Positions 49,906-58,420 of a DNA stretch of 64,000 nucleotides are shown here, piece by piece. The notes below the pieces were generated by a model that was not told the origin of the DNA, made no database searches, and worked only from the letters and a program-made list of their open reading frames with translations. The DNA comes from Mycolicibacterium sphagni (GTDB lineage Bacteria; Actinomycetota; Actinomycetes; Mycobacteriales; Mycobacteriaceae), in NCBI RefSeq assembly GCF_013337765.1, contig NZ_VBSB01000017.1:33117-97116 (forward strand), given 5' to 3'. Positions within the stretch are counted from its first letter, which is position 1, and each line of letters opens with the position of its first letter. Position numbers and translations under genes: made by a program.

Positions 49906-50604
49906 TCAGTGGTTGACCACGGCGTCGAGTCCGTGCTGGCGCAGCCAGTCAGCGGTCGTGATGTGCGCGGTGTTCTCGTCGAGGTCAAGGATTTGACGGG
50001 TGAGCGCGTTTGTCCGATTCACAACGACTTCGGCGACAGCTGCGACCTGGGACTGTCCGGACGCAATGATTTCATCCCGCCGGGCGGTGTCATCTTCGTT
50101 GAGCCGGTTGATTTTTCGCGTGGAGCTCTTGACGATCTGCTTGACGCGCTCCTCGCCGCGCTGTCGGATGGCAATTGCCCGGCTACCGGCGTCCGAGGTG
50201 ACCCGCAGCTTGCGCCCAGACTCTTCGTGTCGAGTCGATGACCATCGGAGCATTTCGGTGAGGTCGTCCATCATTTCCTCCCACCGGTCGGTTCCCATGA
50301 GCGCCTGCGAGACAGTCATTTCGCCGCGCTGGATCGCAGCAGCGGACTCCGCGCTGTCGGGAATGGGGTGCGCTTTGAGGTGTTCTCGCCAGTCGATCAA
50401 ACGGTTCTGGCGGTCCTCCCAGTCGCGCAGATGCTGCTCGTAATCGCGGTGAGTGACCGCGTTGGCGGCTAGGCAGAATCCGGCAAAGGCTTGCTCGACG
50501 GCGGTATCGCCTGTCGGGACAGGCATCGGCTCGATTTTCTCTGGCCGCATCTGGGGCAAGAACAGCTTCTCGACGATCCCCATCAAATGGTTGACTTCTG
50601 ACAT
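49906..50604 (-). CDS. Hypothetical coiled-coil protein (232 aa)
   Basis: 232 residues from ATG 50604, GGGGGAGA upstream. Residues ~70-215 are highly charged helices (RLIDWREHLKAHP, RDEIIASGQSQVAAVAEVVV) with heptad-like spacing, probably a long coiled coil. No membrane segment, no Cys except one near the N-terminus. Function unknown; position before a small membrane protein suggests a complex. Confidence 0.6.
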   Translation of the reverse strand: MSEVNHLMGIVEKLFLPQMRPEKIEPMPVPTGDTAVEQAFAGFCLAANAVTHRDYEQHLRDWEDRQNRLIDWREHLKAHPIPDSAESAAAIQRGEMTVSQALMGTDRWEEMMDDLTEMLRWSSTRHEESGRKLRVTSDAGSRAIAIRQRGEERVKQIVKSSTRKINRLNEDDTARRDEIIASGQSQVAAVAEVVVNRTNALTRQILDLDENTAHITTADWLRQHGLDAVVNH

Positions 50605-50637
50605 ATCTCCCCCGGTTCTTGTACTGCTATGAGCTGC

Positions 50638-51414
50638 TCATGGCCGTGCGGCCGTGCGGTTTTCGTTGATGAGTGCGTCGGTGATGCCGGGCCATACGAT
50701 GGGGTCGAGGTCGCCGAGCATCGTTGTGACGGCATCGGCCCACTCGGGGCCATGGATGGCTTCGACTGCGTCGATGGCCTCGGTCAGAGCGGCGACGTCA
50801 ATCGCTGCCTCTATCTCTGATTCAGGAAATGCCGCGGCTGTATCGTCGGTGTCGACCAGCCACGGGACCTGGCAGAGATTGCGGCCCAGTAGCTCGCGAC
50901 GTAGTGCCGCAACGAGTTTGGTCTTGGTGGTGTCGGACAAAGGTTTGATGGCTGTCATTGTTTGGTTGACCCAGTGGGCGCCGACGAACCCGCTGCCGCC
51001 GATCATGCTGTGGCATCCCGAGAAGCTGAGGACTGGCTCACCGTCGGCGGTGTAGCAGATCGGTCCAGTCGTCCCCTCGTGCTCCGGAACGGGCACCAGC
51101 TCCGAAATAACCTGTGCCAGTAGTGGGGTCGTGCCGCGTACGCGGCCGCCGATCCACCAGGCGGGGTGTTCGAGCCTCAGCCGCCACGTCTGGTACGTCT
51201 TGTCATCATCGAGCAGACGCGCAAGGTCCGACCAGCGGCTCGCGCCGGCTATCAGTGCTGCGGTGATTGAGTCGCGGTCCGCGACGTGCTGCTCCCAAGC
51301 CTGCATATGCAGGTGGTAATGGAAGCCCGGATTGCCCTCGGTGAGTCGGGCATACCGGGAGATGAGCAGGTCTGCTCTGCGCTCGGCCTCCGGCGACAGT
51401 GTTGCAGTAGTCAT
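50638..51414 (-). CDS. Hypothetical protein (258 aa)
   Basis: 258 residues from ATG 51414 in an ATGA overlap with the gene before it; a longer reading to 51534 covers that gene and is rejected. LSPEAERRADLLISRYARL, WSDLARLLDDDKTYQTWRLRL and PILSFSG-like strands. The C-terminal half is helical and acidic. No family recognised. Confidence 0.6.
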   Translation of the reverse strand: MTTATLSPEAERRADLLISRYARLTEGNPGFHYHLHMQAWEQHVADRDSITAALIAGASRWSDLARLLDDDKTYQTWRLRLEHPAWWIGGRVRGTTPLLAQVISELVPVPEHEGTTGPICYTADGEPVLSFSGCHSMIGGSGFVGAHWVNQTMTAIKPLSDTTKTKLVAALRRELLGRNLCQVPWLVDTDDTAAAFPESEIEAAIDVAALTEAIDAVEAIHGPEWADAVTTMLGDLDPIVWPGITDALINENRTAARP

Positions 51415-51614
51415 TCTGGTTCTCCGATTTCGTCGTACTGGGCGAATCGCCAGCTGCCCGGGGCGAAGTGCGAGACCCTGCGGCCACCGTCGATTTCGGT
51501 GATCAGGGTCAGAACTCCCGCGTCGATGTGGCATGTGCGGTTACGGAATTGCCCGGTAGTGACGCGGGTGCGCAGGGCGTCGTCGACCTCGATGGACATG
51601 TTCTTCTGTGACAT
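51411..51614 (-). CDS. Small hypothetical protein (67 aa)
   Basis: 67 residues from ATG 51614 with AAGGAGC upstream. A compact beta-rich sequence (TGQFRNRTCHIDAGVLTLI) with a Gly/Arg turn and a C-terminal WRFAQYDEIG. Its stop overlaps the next start by four bases. Function unknown. Confidence 0.6.
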   Translation of the reverse strand: MSQKNMSIEVDDALRTRVTTGQFRNRTCHIDAGVLTLITEIDGGRRVSHFAPGSWRFAQYDEIGEPE

Positions 51615-51646
51615 GTTCTGCTCCTTCGCTCGGTGCCGCTATTCAG

Positions 51647-52258
51647 TTAGGTGGTGAGTGCCTGCATCGGCGCGCTAGGGCTGGCCAGGAGCGGCCGCAA
51701 GCGGGTATCGCTGCTCCAGCTGGGGCCGTAGATGGCGTGCGCGCACCACAGGGCGATGGCCGGCGCGGCGGGGCCATCGAGCCGCAGCGGGGCGCATCGA
51801 TCGCCGAATGCGAACGTCACTGAGCGCGCCATCACGTCCGGGTAGAACTCGGTGACGTACTCCAACCAGAAGTCCACCAGGGTGCCGTCAGCCCCGCTGC
51901 ACATGATGCGTTCGTCGGTGACGATGACGGTGGCTTGGCGCGGGTCGTGCCATTGGGCGATCTGGTCTCGTTCGGCCTGTTGGCGGCGGCGACGGTTCAT
52001 ATATCCCTGGGCGGCAAGCATTCCGATCATCAGGCCGGGGCCGCCGAACAGGAACGTGGAGGATCGGCGGTAGCTGCCGTCCCCGGCGAGGAGTCGGCTG
52101 GCCACCGCGGACGTGCAGACACGGGCCTCCTCGCCGTCCTCTAGGACCGGCCCGTAGACGCGTACCGATGGAGCGGGCTCACCGCGGTAGAGCGCGAGCG
52201 CGCAGGCGTGTGCGTAGTCCCACCATGGGTCGCCCCCGGCGACAACGTCGATGCTCAT
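51647..52258 (-). CDS. Hypothetical protein with membrane-like segment (203 aa)
   Basis: 203 residues from ATG 52258; a GTG at 52267 is an alternative. WWDYAHACALALYRGEPAPS, a stretch FLFGGPGLMIGMLAAQGYM that may insert into the membrane, then RRRRQQ and a beta-rich domain (ATVIVTDERIMCSGADGTLV) near residues 110-150 that recalls PH-like folds of membrane proteins. No family firmly recognised. First gene of a minus-strand cluster that runs to 49552. Confidence 0.55.
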   Translation of the reverse strand: MSIDVVAGGDPWWDYAHACALALYRGEPAPSVRVYGPVLEDGEEARVCTSAVASRLLAGDGSYRRSSTFLFGGPGLMIGMLAAQGYMNRRRRQQAERDQIAQWHDPRQATVIVTDERIMCSGADGTLVDFWLEYVTEFYPDVMARSVTFAFGDRCAPLRLDGPAAPAIALWCAHAIYGPSWSSDTRLRPLLASPSAPMQALTT

Positions 52259-52812
52259 CGTGTCCACCCCCGTGGATGTCGTTGATGGGGTGACCGTACC
52301 TCGCCGCTATGACAAGCGGGGCTGGCGTCACGGGCGGCATCCGCGAAGCGGGGAGAGTGCCCAGCGGAATCAGGGTCGGGGGTGGTAACCCATCCGCCCG
52401 TGACGGCCAAGCTGACGATAACACCGACCCCGGACGCTCCCGGCGAATCAAGACCACCAACCGGTAACGCTATACGTGAACAGCGGGTGAGCTGTTCCGC
52501 AATTGCATAACCGTTCATGTAGAGACCCTAGCATGGGTGTTTACGGATTGCCTTTGTTGCTCTACTATTTCGCTCAACAAAAGCAATGGTGCCGCCCTCG
52601 GCAAAGTCGACCGACGGCACCGGACACCTCGGGGGCTCCATGGGCGGGCGATGTAGTGCGCGTAAAGACGCATCGCGTTCACCGGCGAATTCACAGCCCC
52701 GTTGCGGCACCGAGCCGCCTCTTAGACCGGCGCATCACGGCTGTCGTCCAGGCTGCGTCACGTCATAAACGCTCCAAATCCCCTCTACCCCACTGTCATT
52801 CGGAAGGCCATC
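52259..52812. other. Intergenic region with an inverted repeat
   Basis: About 550 bases between divergent genes. TTGCCTTTGTTG (52548-52559) and CAACAAAAGCAA (52575-52586) form a 12-base stem with one mismatch around an AT-rich loop, in the AT-richest part, probably a promoter-operator for one of the divergent units. Possible minus-strand reading at 52255-52518 is weak. The segment just before 52813 is a typical leader with GGAAGG as ribosome site. Confidence 0.4.
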
Positions 52813-54765
52813 ATGGAAATCTCTGCACGCCCCTATCTGAACGCCGGGCTGGCGATGTCGTCAGCGGCGATGATCGCGTTTACCCCGCTGGTCGCAACCA
52901 ACGCTGGGACACCCCTGCTGCCCACCCCGCACATCTCGACCGCGCACGTTGACCTGACCGCCCTCATCACGCAGGCCGACGTGGATGCGCTGGTGGCGAA
53001 TCTGGCCACGGTGCTGCATTCGGTTGATTCGACGATCACGTCTGTGGCAGCGGTCCCCGGCGCTACCGTTCAGGGTGCACTCAATACTGCTGTGTCGCTG
53101 AATGATTCGTTCTGGGGCGGTCTGATCGGGGCCACCAACAACTCCGCACTGGCCGCTCTGCTGGCAGGGTTGAAGGCGTCCTCCAGCGGCGGCTTGACCA
53201 GCCTCGCATCCACCGCCGGCTCCCTGTCGGGCACACTGACGCTGACGACCGGGCAGGTCGCCTCGTTGCTCACCTCCGTGCTGACCGGTTCGGCCGGGAC
53301 GGCAGCGCAGGCCGTCGCCGCCGTCGTCAACAACCCGCTCGCTCTCTCGAGTTACACGAACCTGGTGAACGTGCCACTGAACCTTGCTGGCCTGGTGGTG
53401 AACACGGCGATCACCGGTGTCGATCAGCTCGGTGACAATGCGCTCTCGGCGACCAACACCCTGGTGCACGGGGTTACCGCCCAGATCAGCAATCTGCTGA
53501 CCGCCGTGGACGGTGTGGTCAACTCGGCACAGATTCTCGCGAACAACAACGTCATCGACGGATTCCTCACCGCGGCCCAGGGCATCGTGATTGCGCCGAC
53601 GTCGGCTGTCGTCGAACTGGTCAACGGGGTGTCCTCGGTGCTCACGACGTTCGGTACGACCGTGCTGGATAAGGTGGCCGGCGGTGCGTCCGCCATCGCG
53701 TCGGACTGGCTGGGCAACGGCACCACACCTGGCGCCTTGCAGAATGTGGTTACCGACATCGGATCCAACCCGCTGTCCCCCGCCAGCTACACCGCCGCCG
53801 TCGGAGCCCTGGTGAGCGCCGCCGTGGACACCGGCTACCGGGTGGTCACGACCGCAGGCGGCCTGGCCGCCGCACCGTTCTACGCCACAGCTGCGGCCAC
53901 GATCGCGGCCGCGAAAGTCACCGGGGCGTTCATCAACGGGGCGGCGTACGTCGCCTCCGGGCTGCTGACGATGCTCGGGACGCCTGGATTCATCTCCAAC
54001 CTGCCGCATGCCCTGGCCGGCACCGTCATCACGGCGCTGAACTTGACGGCGAACGCTGTTGCAGCAGCCATCAACGGCGTCGGCGGACTGGTCAGCGCGA
54101 GTGCATCCGCCGCCAACGCACTCGCCGCGACGACCATCCCCACGCCGGCGAAGGTGACTTTCGCAGCAGCACTGCCCGCACCGGCAGTGGCCTTGGCGGC
54201 GACACCGTCGGCCAAGACCAGCGGTGCAGCGGGCACTACCGGTGGGGCGAAGACCGTCGCGGTCGCAGAGCCGAGCGCGACCACCGAATCGTCAACCACC
54301 GACGCCCCCGCAACGAAATCCACACCCAGCGCGGACCACAGTGCTGCCGCAACGTCCTCCACGAAGAGCAGCGAAGCGTCGGCCAGCACCACCCCGGCGA
54401 AGACTTCGATTCCTACGTCCTCCACCACGACCGGGTCGACGACATCGAGCACGTCGGCCACACCGTCAACCGGCGGCGCCGCCGCTGCCGGCAAGTCCAC
54501 GTCGAGCGGCCCAGATAGCCCGGCGGCGGGCCGCCACGCGGCCGGTGACGGCGCATCAACCGCGACGAGCGCCAAGGCGGGCAGCGGTGCAGGCAAGCAC
54601 CGCTCGACCGATGGCGCGAGCACGGCGACCACCGGCACCGCGGCGACCGCCGTATCGTCGGACCAGGGCGGGCGGCACCGGCGCGACGAGGGCTCCTCCC
54701 CTGCCGCATCCACCAAAGCAGGCCAGGGCGCGGCCGGGCACTCCTCAGAGCATGGTGCCCGGTGA
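52813..54765 (+). CDS. GjpA-like secreted mycobacterial protein with Ser/Thr/Ala-rich tail
   Basis: 650 residues. The N-terminus ARPYLNAGLAMSSAAMIAF followed by TPLVATNA is the RPY-containing signal segment of the mycobacterial family annotated as outer-membrane porin GjpA-like. Residues ~45-470 are Ala/Val/Leu/Ser-rich helices with repeated motifs (VATVLHSVDST-like, LTAVDGVVNSAQILANNNVIDGF in two parts). The last ~170 residues are Ser/Thr/Ala/Gly-rich and probably disordered or wall-spanning. Pore activity is known only for relatives. A strong terminator follows. Confidence 0.7.
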   Translation: MEISARPYLNAGLAMSSAAMIAFTPLVATNAGTPLLPTPHISTAHVDLTALITQADVDALVANLATVLHSVDSTITSVAAVPGATVQGALNTAVSLNDSFWGGLIGATNNSALAALLAGLKASSSGGLTSLASTAGSLSGTLTLTTGQVASLLTSVLTGSAGTAAQAVAAVVNNPLALSSYTNLVNVPLNLAGLVVNTAITGVDQLGDNALSATNTLVHGVTAQISNLLTAVDGVVNSAQILANNNVIDGFLTAAQGIVIAPTSAVVELVNGVSSVLTTFGTTVLDKVAGGASAIASDWLGNGTTPGALQNVVTDIGSNPLSPASYTAAVGALVSAAVDTGYRVVTTAGGLAAAPFYATAAATIAAAKVTGAFINGAAYVASGLLTMLGTPGFISNLPHALAGTVITALNLTANAVAAAINGVGGLVSASASAANALAATTIPTPAKVTFAAALPAPAVALAATPSAKTSGAAGTTGGAKTVAVAEPSATTESSTTDAPATKSTPSADHSAAATSSTKSSEASASTTPAKTSIPTSSTTTGSTTSSTSATPSTGGAAAAGKSTSSGPDSPAAGRHAAGDGASTATSAKAGSGAGKHRSTDGASTATTGTAATAVSSDQGGRHRRDEGSSPAASTKAGQGAAGHSSEHGAR

Positions 54766-54786
54766 TGCGCCGCACGTAGTACCCAG

Positions 54787-54833
54787 GCTCGGGTGTGCCG
54801 GCGGCGCAGGGCGCGGTGCTGGCACACCCGAGC
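54787..54833 (+). terminator. Terminator of the GjpA-like gene
   Basis: Perfect 13-base arms GCTCGGGTGTGCC (54787-54799) and GGCACACCCGAGC (54821-54833), loop of 21 bases, 22 bases after the stop. No T-run. Confidence 0.65.
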
Positions 54834-54907
54834 GTCATGCTCGCAAGGGCCGGATCGGCTGGGGCAGCACCGCTTTGGGGACCGAGGTCGGGAGGAATGG
54901 GGAAGTC

Positions 54908-55609
54908 GTGGATCAGTGGACACAGCATTCGCGTTGGGCATACCGCGCCATGTACCCGCAACTGGTCGCTGCGCTGTTCGACATCACCGTCGAGCGCCTG
55001 ATGCAGGACGTCACCGCGGGATCACCCTTATACCCGAGCCCTAACGAGGTCCGGCTAGGTAAACCCACGTGGTCCGAGCAAACGGTCTTCACCGCGATCC
55101 GCGAGCATTTCCCCGCACTTCGGCCGCGTATCCCTCGGCTGTTTCCCGATCCTCGCGCGGGCGCCCCGGCCCAATTCGTGGGCACACAGATCGTCGAGCT
55201 CGACGACAACCACAATCAGAATGACCACTACGGCGTTCATGTGTGGTCCCCCCGCGACGGCCGCGGCTTGGTGGCCATTGCCTATCGCACCGTTGGCGTT
55301 GACGTTGACGCCGACGCGGCGCAACGGCTGCTTCATCATCTCCAGCCGGTCAGCGCGGTCGTCATCCCCGACCAGCGTGCGATGACCATCCCGGGGGGCC
55401 AGTTCGGTCACCACCAGCCGTCTGTTCACGTCGCCGAGCGTGGCAGCTCTCCACTGAGCGGTTGGGCGTGGCTTGACGTTCTCGGGCTGCTGCGCACCGA
55501 CATTCCATGGTGGCCAGCGGGTCTCGATGCCGACCTGGCCACGATCCTGTCGTGGCGCCCTGGAGACGCTGCCAGCCCTGCCCCGGTCGTCATAGGGCGG
55601 CCGTCATGA
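54908..55609 (+). CDS. Hypothetical protein (233 aa)
   Basis: 233 residues from GTG 54908; the frame is open further left, but that part lies in the GjpA-like gene and terminator. Start uncertain: GGGAGG is 13 bases before the GTG, and an ATG at 54950 is possible. Globular: WAYRAMYPQLVAALFDITVE, TVFTAIREHFPALRP, a beta-rich NDHYGVHVWSPRDGRGLVA segment and VDVDADAAQRLLHHLQPVSA. No family recognised. Followed by DUF4031 in an ATGA overlap. Confidence 0.6.
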   Translation: MDQWTQHSRWAYRAMYPQLVAALFDITVERLMQDVTAGSPLYPSPNEVRLGKPTWSEQTVFTAIREHFPALRPRIPRLFPDPRAGAPAQFVGTQIVELDDNHNQNDHYGVHVWSPRDGRGLVAIAYRTVGVDVDADAAQRLLHHLQPVSAVVIPDQRAMTIPGGQFGHHQPSVHVAERGSSPLSGWAWLDVLGLLRTDIPWWPAGLDADLATILSWRPGDAASPAPVVIGRPS

Positions 55610-55932
55610 CCGTCTGGGTCGACGACATGCGGATGCTCGCTCGGGTGGGTCGCTTCCAGGCGCGCTGGTCGCATCTGATGGCCGACACCGACGAGGAACT
55701 GCACGCTTTCGCCGCCCGACTCGGCGTCCAGCGGCGCTGGGCGCAGTATCCAGGCACCTGGAAATCGCATTACGACGTCACCGACACCAAGCGCCGGGAA
55801 GCCATCCAGCTCGGCGCGGTGCCGATCGCCTACGCCGGTCCCGAGTCGGTCGCCCTGATCAAACGCAAACGCGCCGAGGAACGGGCGCGGGCGGCAGACC
55901 CGAACGTGTCAGACCCGACGAGGAAGATCTAA
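55606..55932 (+). CDS. DUF4031 domain protein
   Basis: 108 residues from ATG 55606 (ATGA overlap). MTVWVDDMRM, SHLMADTDEELHAFAARLG and WKSHYDVTDTKRREAI, GAVPI are the full DUF4031 pattern. The family is frequent on actinobacterial phages and plasmids; its biochemical role is unknown. Basic C-terminal tail. Confidence 0.85.
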   Translation: MTVWVDDMRMLARVGRFQARWSHLMADTDEELHAFAARLGVQRRWAQYPGTWKSHYDVTDTKRREAIQLGAVPIAYAGPESVALIKRKRAEERARAADPNVSDPTRKI

Positions 55933-55935
55933 GCC

Positions 55936-56256
55936 ATGAGCAACCCTCAGAACATCTGCTCGACCACCGAGCCGATCCACGACGGCGACACGGTGTTCAG
56001 CCTGCCCAACAGCGCCCCGGCTCGCGCTGTGTACTACCTGCTGCTGGCAGCGTTCTTCGCCTGGCAGATGTGGAACATGGCCACAGGCGCAGGCGGGGAC
56101 GACCAGCTGCCGGGATTTCTGCGGTTCTTCGTCGCGATCGTGTGCGCTGCGGTCGCCAAGAGGCTCGTCGGCGACGCGCTGGCTCAATGGCGGATATACC
56201 GCAGCCGAGGTGTCGGGCCGGCGATGGAGTACATCGACCCCACTCCGTCCGAATGA
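55936..56256 (+). CDS. Small two-TM membrane protein (106 aa)
   Basis: 106 residues from ATG 55936, three bases after the DUF4031 stop. TM helices RAVYYLLLAAFFAWQMWNM and FLRFFVAIVCAAVAKRLVG with a short outer loop; acidic soluble ends. Unknown family. Its stop overlaps the next start (ATGA), so the four genes 54908-56918 form one operon. Confidence 0.7.
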   Translation: MSNPQNICSTTEPIHDGDTVFSLPNSAPARAVYYLLLAAFFAWQMWNMATGAGGDDQLPGFLRFFVAIVCAAVAKRLVGDALAQWRIYRSRGVGPAMEYIDPTPSE

Positions 56257-56918
56257 GCAATCAACCCAGCGACGGCAGCTGGTCTAAGCCTGGTGCGGAG
56301 CCGATCCGTATCGACCTCGTGTTCGCTGAGCGGGGCCTCGGACCAGCCCCGGATGCCACGTTGATGGCCCGATCGGACGGCGTGGCGATCTGGCACACCG
56401 AGAAGGTCGCCGCGCCTGACGTGCCGTGGTGGCTTCCGCCATTCACCTCCGAAACCGAGCTTCTATGCCTGTACCGCGGATTTGCGATCGACAACCTGCG
56501 CAACGTCCTCGAACATGGGCTCGACGTCCCGCCGCAGTGCGCATTCTTCGCCACGCCCTCCAGTGAGAAAGCGTGGGAGTATCCGCATAGCAGAGAGCTG
56601 GCGGCGATGCTCGTACTCGACAGCGACCACGCGCTGCCGAGCTACGCCAGAAAGCCCGACGGCGCTGACGACTCGTGGCGACCAGATAACACGTTGTACC
56701 CCAACACGTATACCGATGGCGGTCGGGTGATCCATACGCGTTTCGGCGACGGCCGGGGCACACGCACCTTTATGGATGAGCTGATGTACGGCCGCTGGGT
56801 GCCAGGCGATGCCCGCGACGCTCTCATCGCGGTTGTGTTGGGAGGTCCGCGCTTGGCAGTCCGAGAGAGGCTGGAAGACATGCAAGGCAGCGGCCTGTAC
56901 GGCTTGGAGTTGCAGTAA
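56253..56918 (+). CDS. Hypothetical protein, possible ADP-ribosyltransferase-like fold
   Basis: 221 residues from ATG 56253. LCLYRGFAIDNLRNVLEHGL near residues 70-90, followed by AFFATPSSEKAWEYP and a hydrophobic MLVLDSD strand, resembles the R-S-type core of ADP-ribosyltransferase and RNA 2'-phosphotransferase folds (YRG, N-terminal helix ending in a Gly turn, then a Thr-Pro-Ser strand). A catalytic Glu is not clearly placed. The rest (DGGRVIHTRFGDGRGTRTFMD) is beta-rich. No antitoxin-like neighbour. The call is tentative. Confidence 0.45.
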   Translation: MSNQPSDGSWSKPGAEPIRIDLVFAERGLGPAPDATLMARSDGVAIWHTEKVAAPDVPWWLPPFTSETELLCLYRGFAIDNLRNVLEHGLDVPPQCAFFATPSSEKAWEYPHSRELAAMLVLDSDHALPSYARKPDGADDSWRPDNTLYPNTYTDGGRVIHTRFGDGRGTRTFMDELMYGRWVPGDARDALIAVVLGGPRLAVRERLEDMQGSGLYGLELQ

Positions 56919-56990
56919 AGGTAAGCGGCGCTGGTTCTTTCAGGGCATTGGTGGCACGTAACTACAGCTGCGTGTCACGATCACGCCGGG

Positions 56991-57206
56991 TCAGTCGATG
57001 TGCTCCAGCTCGGATGCAGGTAGTCCCCATTCGCCGCCGAGGTGGTCACGGAACCAGACGAAGCCCTGGCCCTGCACATTGACGACGTGTCCGAATAGAG
57101 GGTCAGTGTTTCCTGCGGCGGCGTGCTGTGCCCGCACTGCAGCCTTCGCTCCCACCCGGTCACCGACTCGGAATCGGCACGTCTGATCAGCGTTCATTAT
57201 CGTCAT
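56991..57206 (-). CDS. Small KOW-like protein (71 aa)
   Basis: 71 residues from ATG 57206 (an ATG at 57197 is also in frame). CRFRVGDRVGAKAAVRAQ, then GHVVNVQGQGFVWFRD and a LPASELEHID end look like a small SH3/KOW-type beta barrel. It overlaps the end of the preceding gene by 20 bases. Possibly nucleic-acid or protein binding; not certain. Confidence 0.55.
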   Translation of the reverse strand: MTIMNADQTCRFRVGDRVGAKAAVRAQHAAAGNTDPLFGHVVNVQGQGFVWFRDHLGGEWGLPASELEHID

Positions 57207-57462
57207 TCACCCGGCTTGCGCTTGTCTCGGGACCGTGCGACACCGCACTACACCGCTGATGCCAATCGTCCCAAGCCCGTTGGGCGGCCCCGGATTGTCC
57301 ACTGCCGTGTCCGCGAAATTCGCCGAAGTCGCTGACGGCGACCCAGCCCAGTAGGCGATCGCGGTAGACACTTCCGATGCGTGTTGCCGAATCCCGGTCA
57401 ATCAGCGTGCCGTCGCGCCGAATGATGAACGGCTTCTGCTCGGGCGGGCCGATGCGCTTCAC
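57187..57462 (-). CDS. Small hypothetical protein (91 aa)
   Basis: 91 residues from GTG 57462, whose bases overlap the TGA of the sce7726 gene (GTGA). A longer reading to 57552 would overlap that gene by 93 bases. PPEQKPFIIRRDGTLIDRDSA and RIGSVYRDRLLGWVAVSDF suggest a small beta-rich domain; His/Ser-rich tail. Function unknown. Confidence 0.55.
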   Translation of the reverse strand: MKRIGPPEQKPFIIRRDGTLIDRDSATRIGSVYRDRLLGWVAVSDFGEFRGHGSGQSGAAQRAWDDWHQRCSAVSHGPETSASRVNDDNER

Positions 57463-58343
57463 GCTGACCGCCGGTGGCCGGGTGCCGTCCGGGACTGCTC
57501 GTGCACGAACTGTCCCGATGGACGTTGCAGGAGGTCGCCTAGTCGGCGCCATGCGACTGCTGACAACGTCAGGGCGGCGCCAGCCGCGACCAATGAGTCG
57601 GGCAACTGGGCCGCGCGCATCGCGGTGCGTGTGCGTAGATCGCGGCCACGCAGTTCCGTCACGAATTCGTTGTACGCGGCCTCGATGGGGAGTCGCGCGA
57701 ACAGTTCAGCTGTCCGACGGTACAGCAGAGCCGATGGGACGTCGGCGGTATATCCGGTCTGCCGGTGGAGCACAGCGAGGCGCTCGCCTTGGCGTAGAAC
57801 TCGGAACAAGGACGTGATATCCATTCGCGAGTGTCCGCCTGAGGCAGGCCGTGCTTGCGTCATGCGGGCGTCGTCATCGCACATCAAGACGCCGACGTGG
57901 TTGGGCACCTCGTCGAGTGCACGGTCGACTTTGTTGGTGGATACCACGACGAACACTTTCTCGAAACACCTTGAGTAGCTGCAGAGTTGGAGTTCGAGGC
58001 GCGAAAAGCTGTCGAGATCGGTTTTGATTTCGAAGGCTGCCGCCGTCTGCCCGGCGATCACGACGTCGGCGATCGACACGAACACCGGTAAGCCGACGAA
58101 CGGATTGGCGGTCGGCTCGGTATGAAGGGCCTGGCGAATCACGGCGGTCTTAAAGACGTACTCGCACCGGTATTCATCGGCGATCTGTTGATAGGCGGCA
58201 TCGAACGCGACGCCCAGCGGGGTGTCATCGTCGACCAGGGCGGCCGCGGCGGCGACTCTCTGGCGAGCCCATGAAGCGGGCTGGGGCCGGGACAACTCAC
58301 GCACCACACGCGTGGAAAAGGCGGCCGCTAGTTCGTGCGCCAC
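57459..58343 (-). CDS. sce7726-family protein
   Basis: 294 residues. YRCEYVFKTAVIRQAL, ADVVIAGQTAAAFEIKTDLDS, RLELQLCSYSRCFEKVFVV and STNK are the conserved sce7726 pattern, in which a D-FEIK-D core resembles the PD-(D/E)xK nuclease fold. The family is found on phages, plasmids and defence islands; its target is unknown. A hydrophobic DSLVAAGAALTLSAVAWR segment near the C-terminus may associate with membrane. Precedes two coupled small genes. Confidence 0.8.
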   Translation of the reverse strand: MAHELAAAFSTRVVRELSRPQPASWARQRVAAAAALVDDDTPLGVAFDAAYQQIADEYRCEYVFKTAVIRQALHTEPTANPFVGLPVFVSIADVVIAGQTAAAFEIKTDLDSFSRLELQLCSYSRCFEKVFVVVSTNKVDRALDEVPNHVGVLMCDDDARMTQARPASGGHSRMDITSLFRVLRQGERLAVLHRQTGYTADVPSALLYRRTAELFARLPIEAAYNEFVTELRGRDLRTRTAMRAAQLPDSLVAAGAALTLSAVAWRRLGDLLQRPSGQFVHEQSRTAPGHRRSA

Positions 58344-58420
58344 GTGTCACGCCGCCGATTCGGGGTCTGTTTCGAACGCCATGAATGCTTCGGCGGTGGC
58401 ACCGATTCGACAATTCACGT

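Noticed and set aside
52255..52518. 87-codon minus-strand reading before the 203-residue protein
   Set aside because: No ribosome site, composition turns Ser/His/Arg-rich after 45 residues, and it competes with the AT-rich promoter region.
52861..54941. Two long minus-strand readings opposite the GjpA-like gene
   Set aside because: Repetitive composition mirrors the Ala/Ser/Thr-rich + strand protein; no ribosome sites, no known domain.
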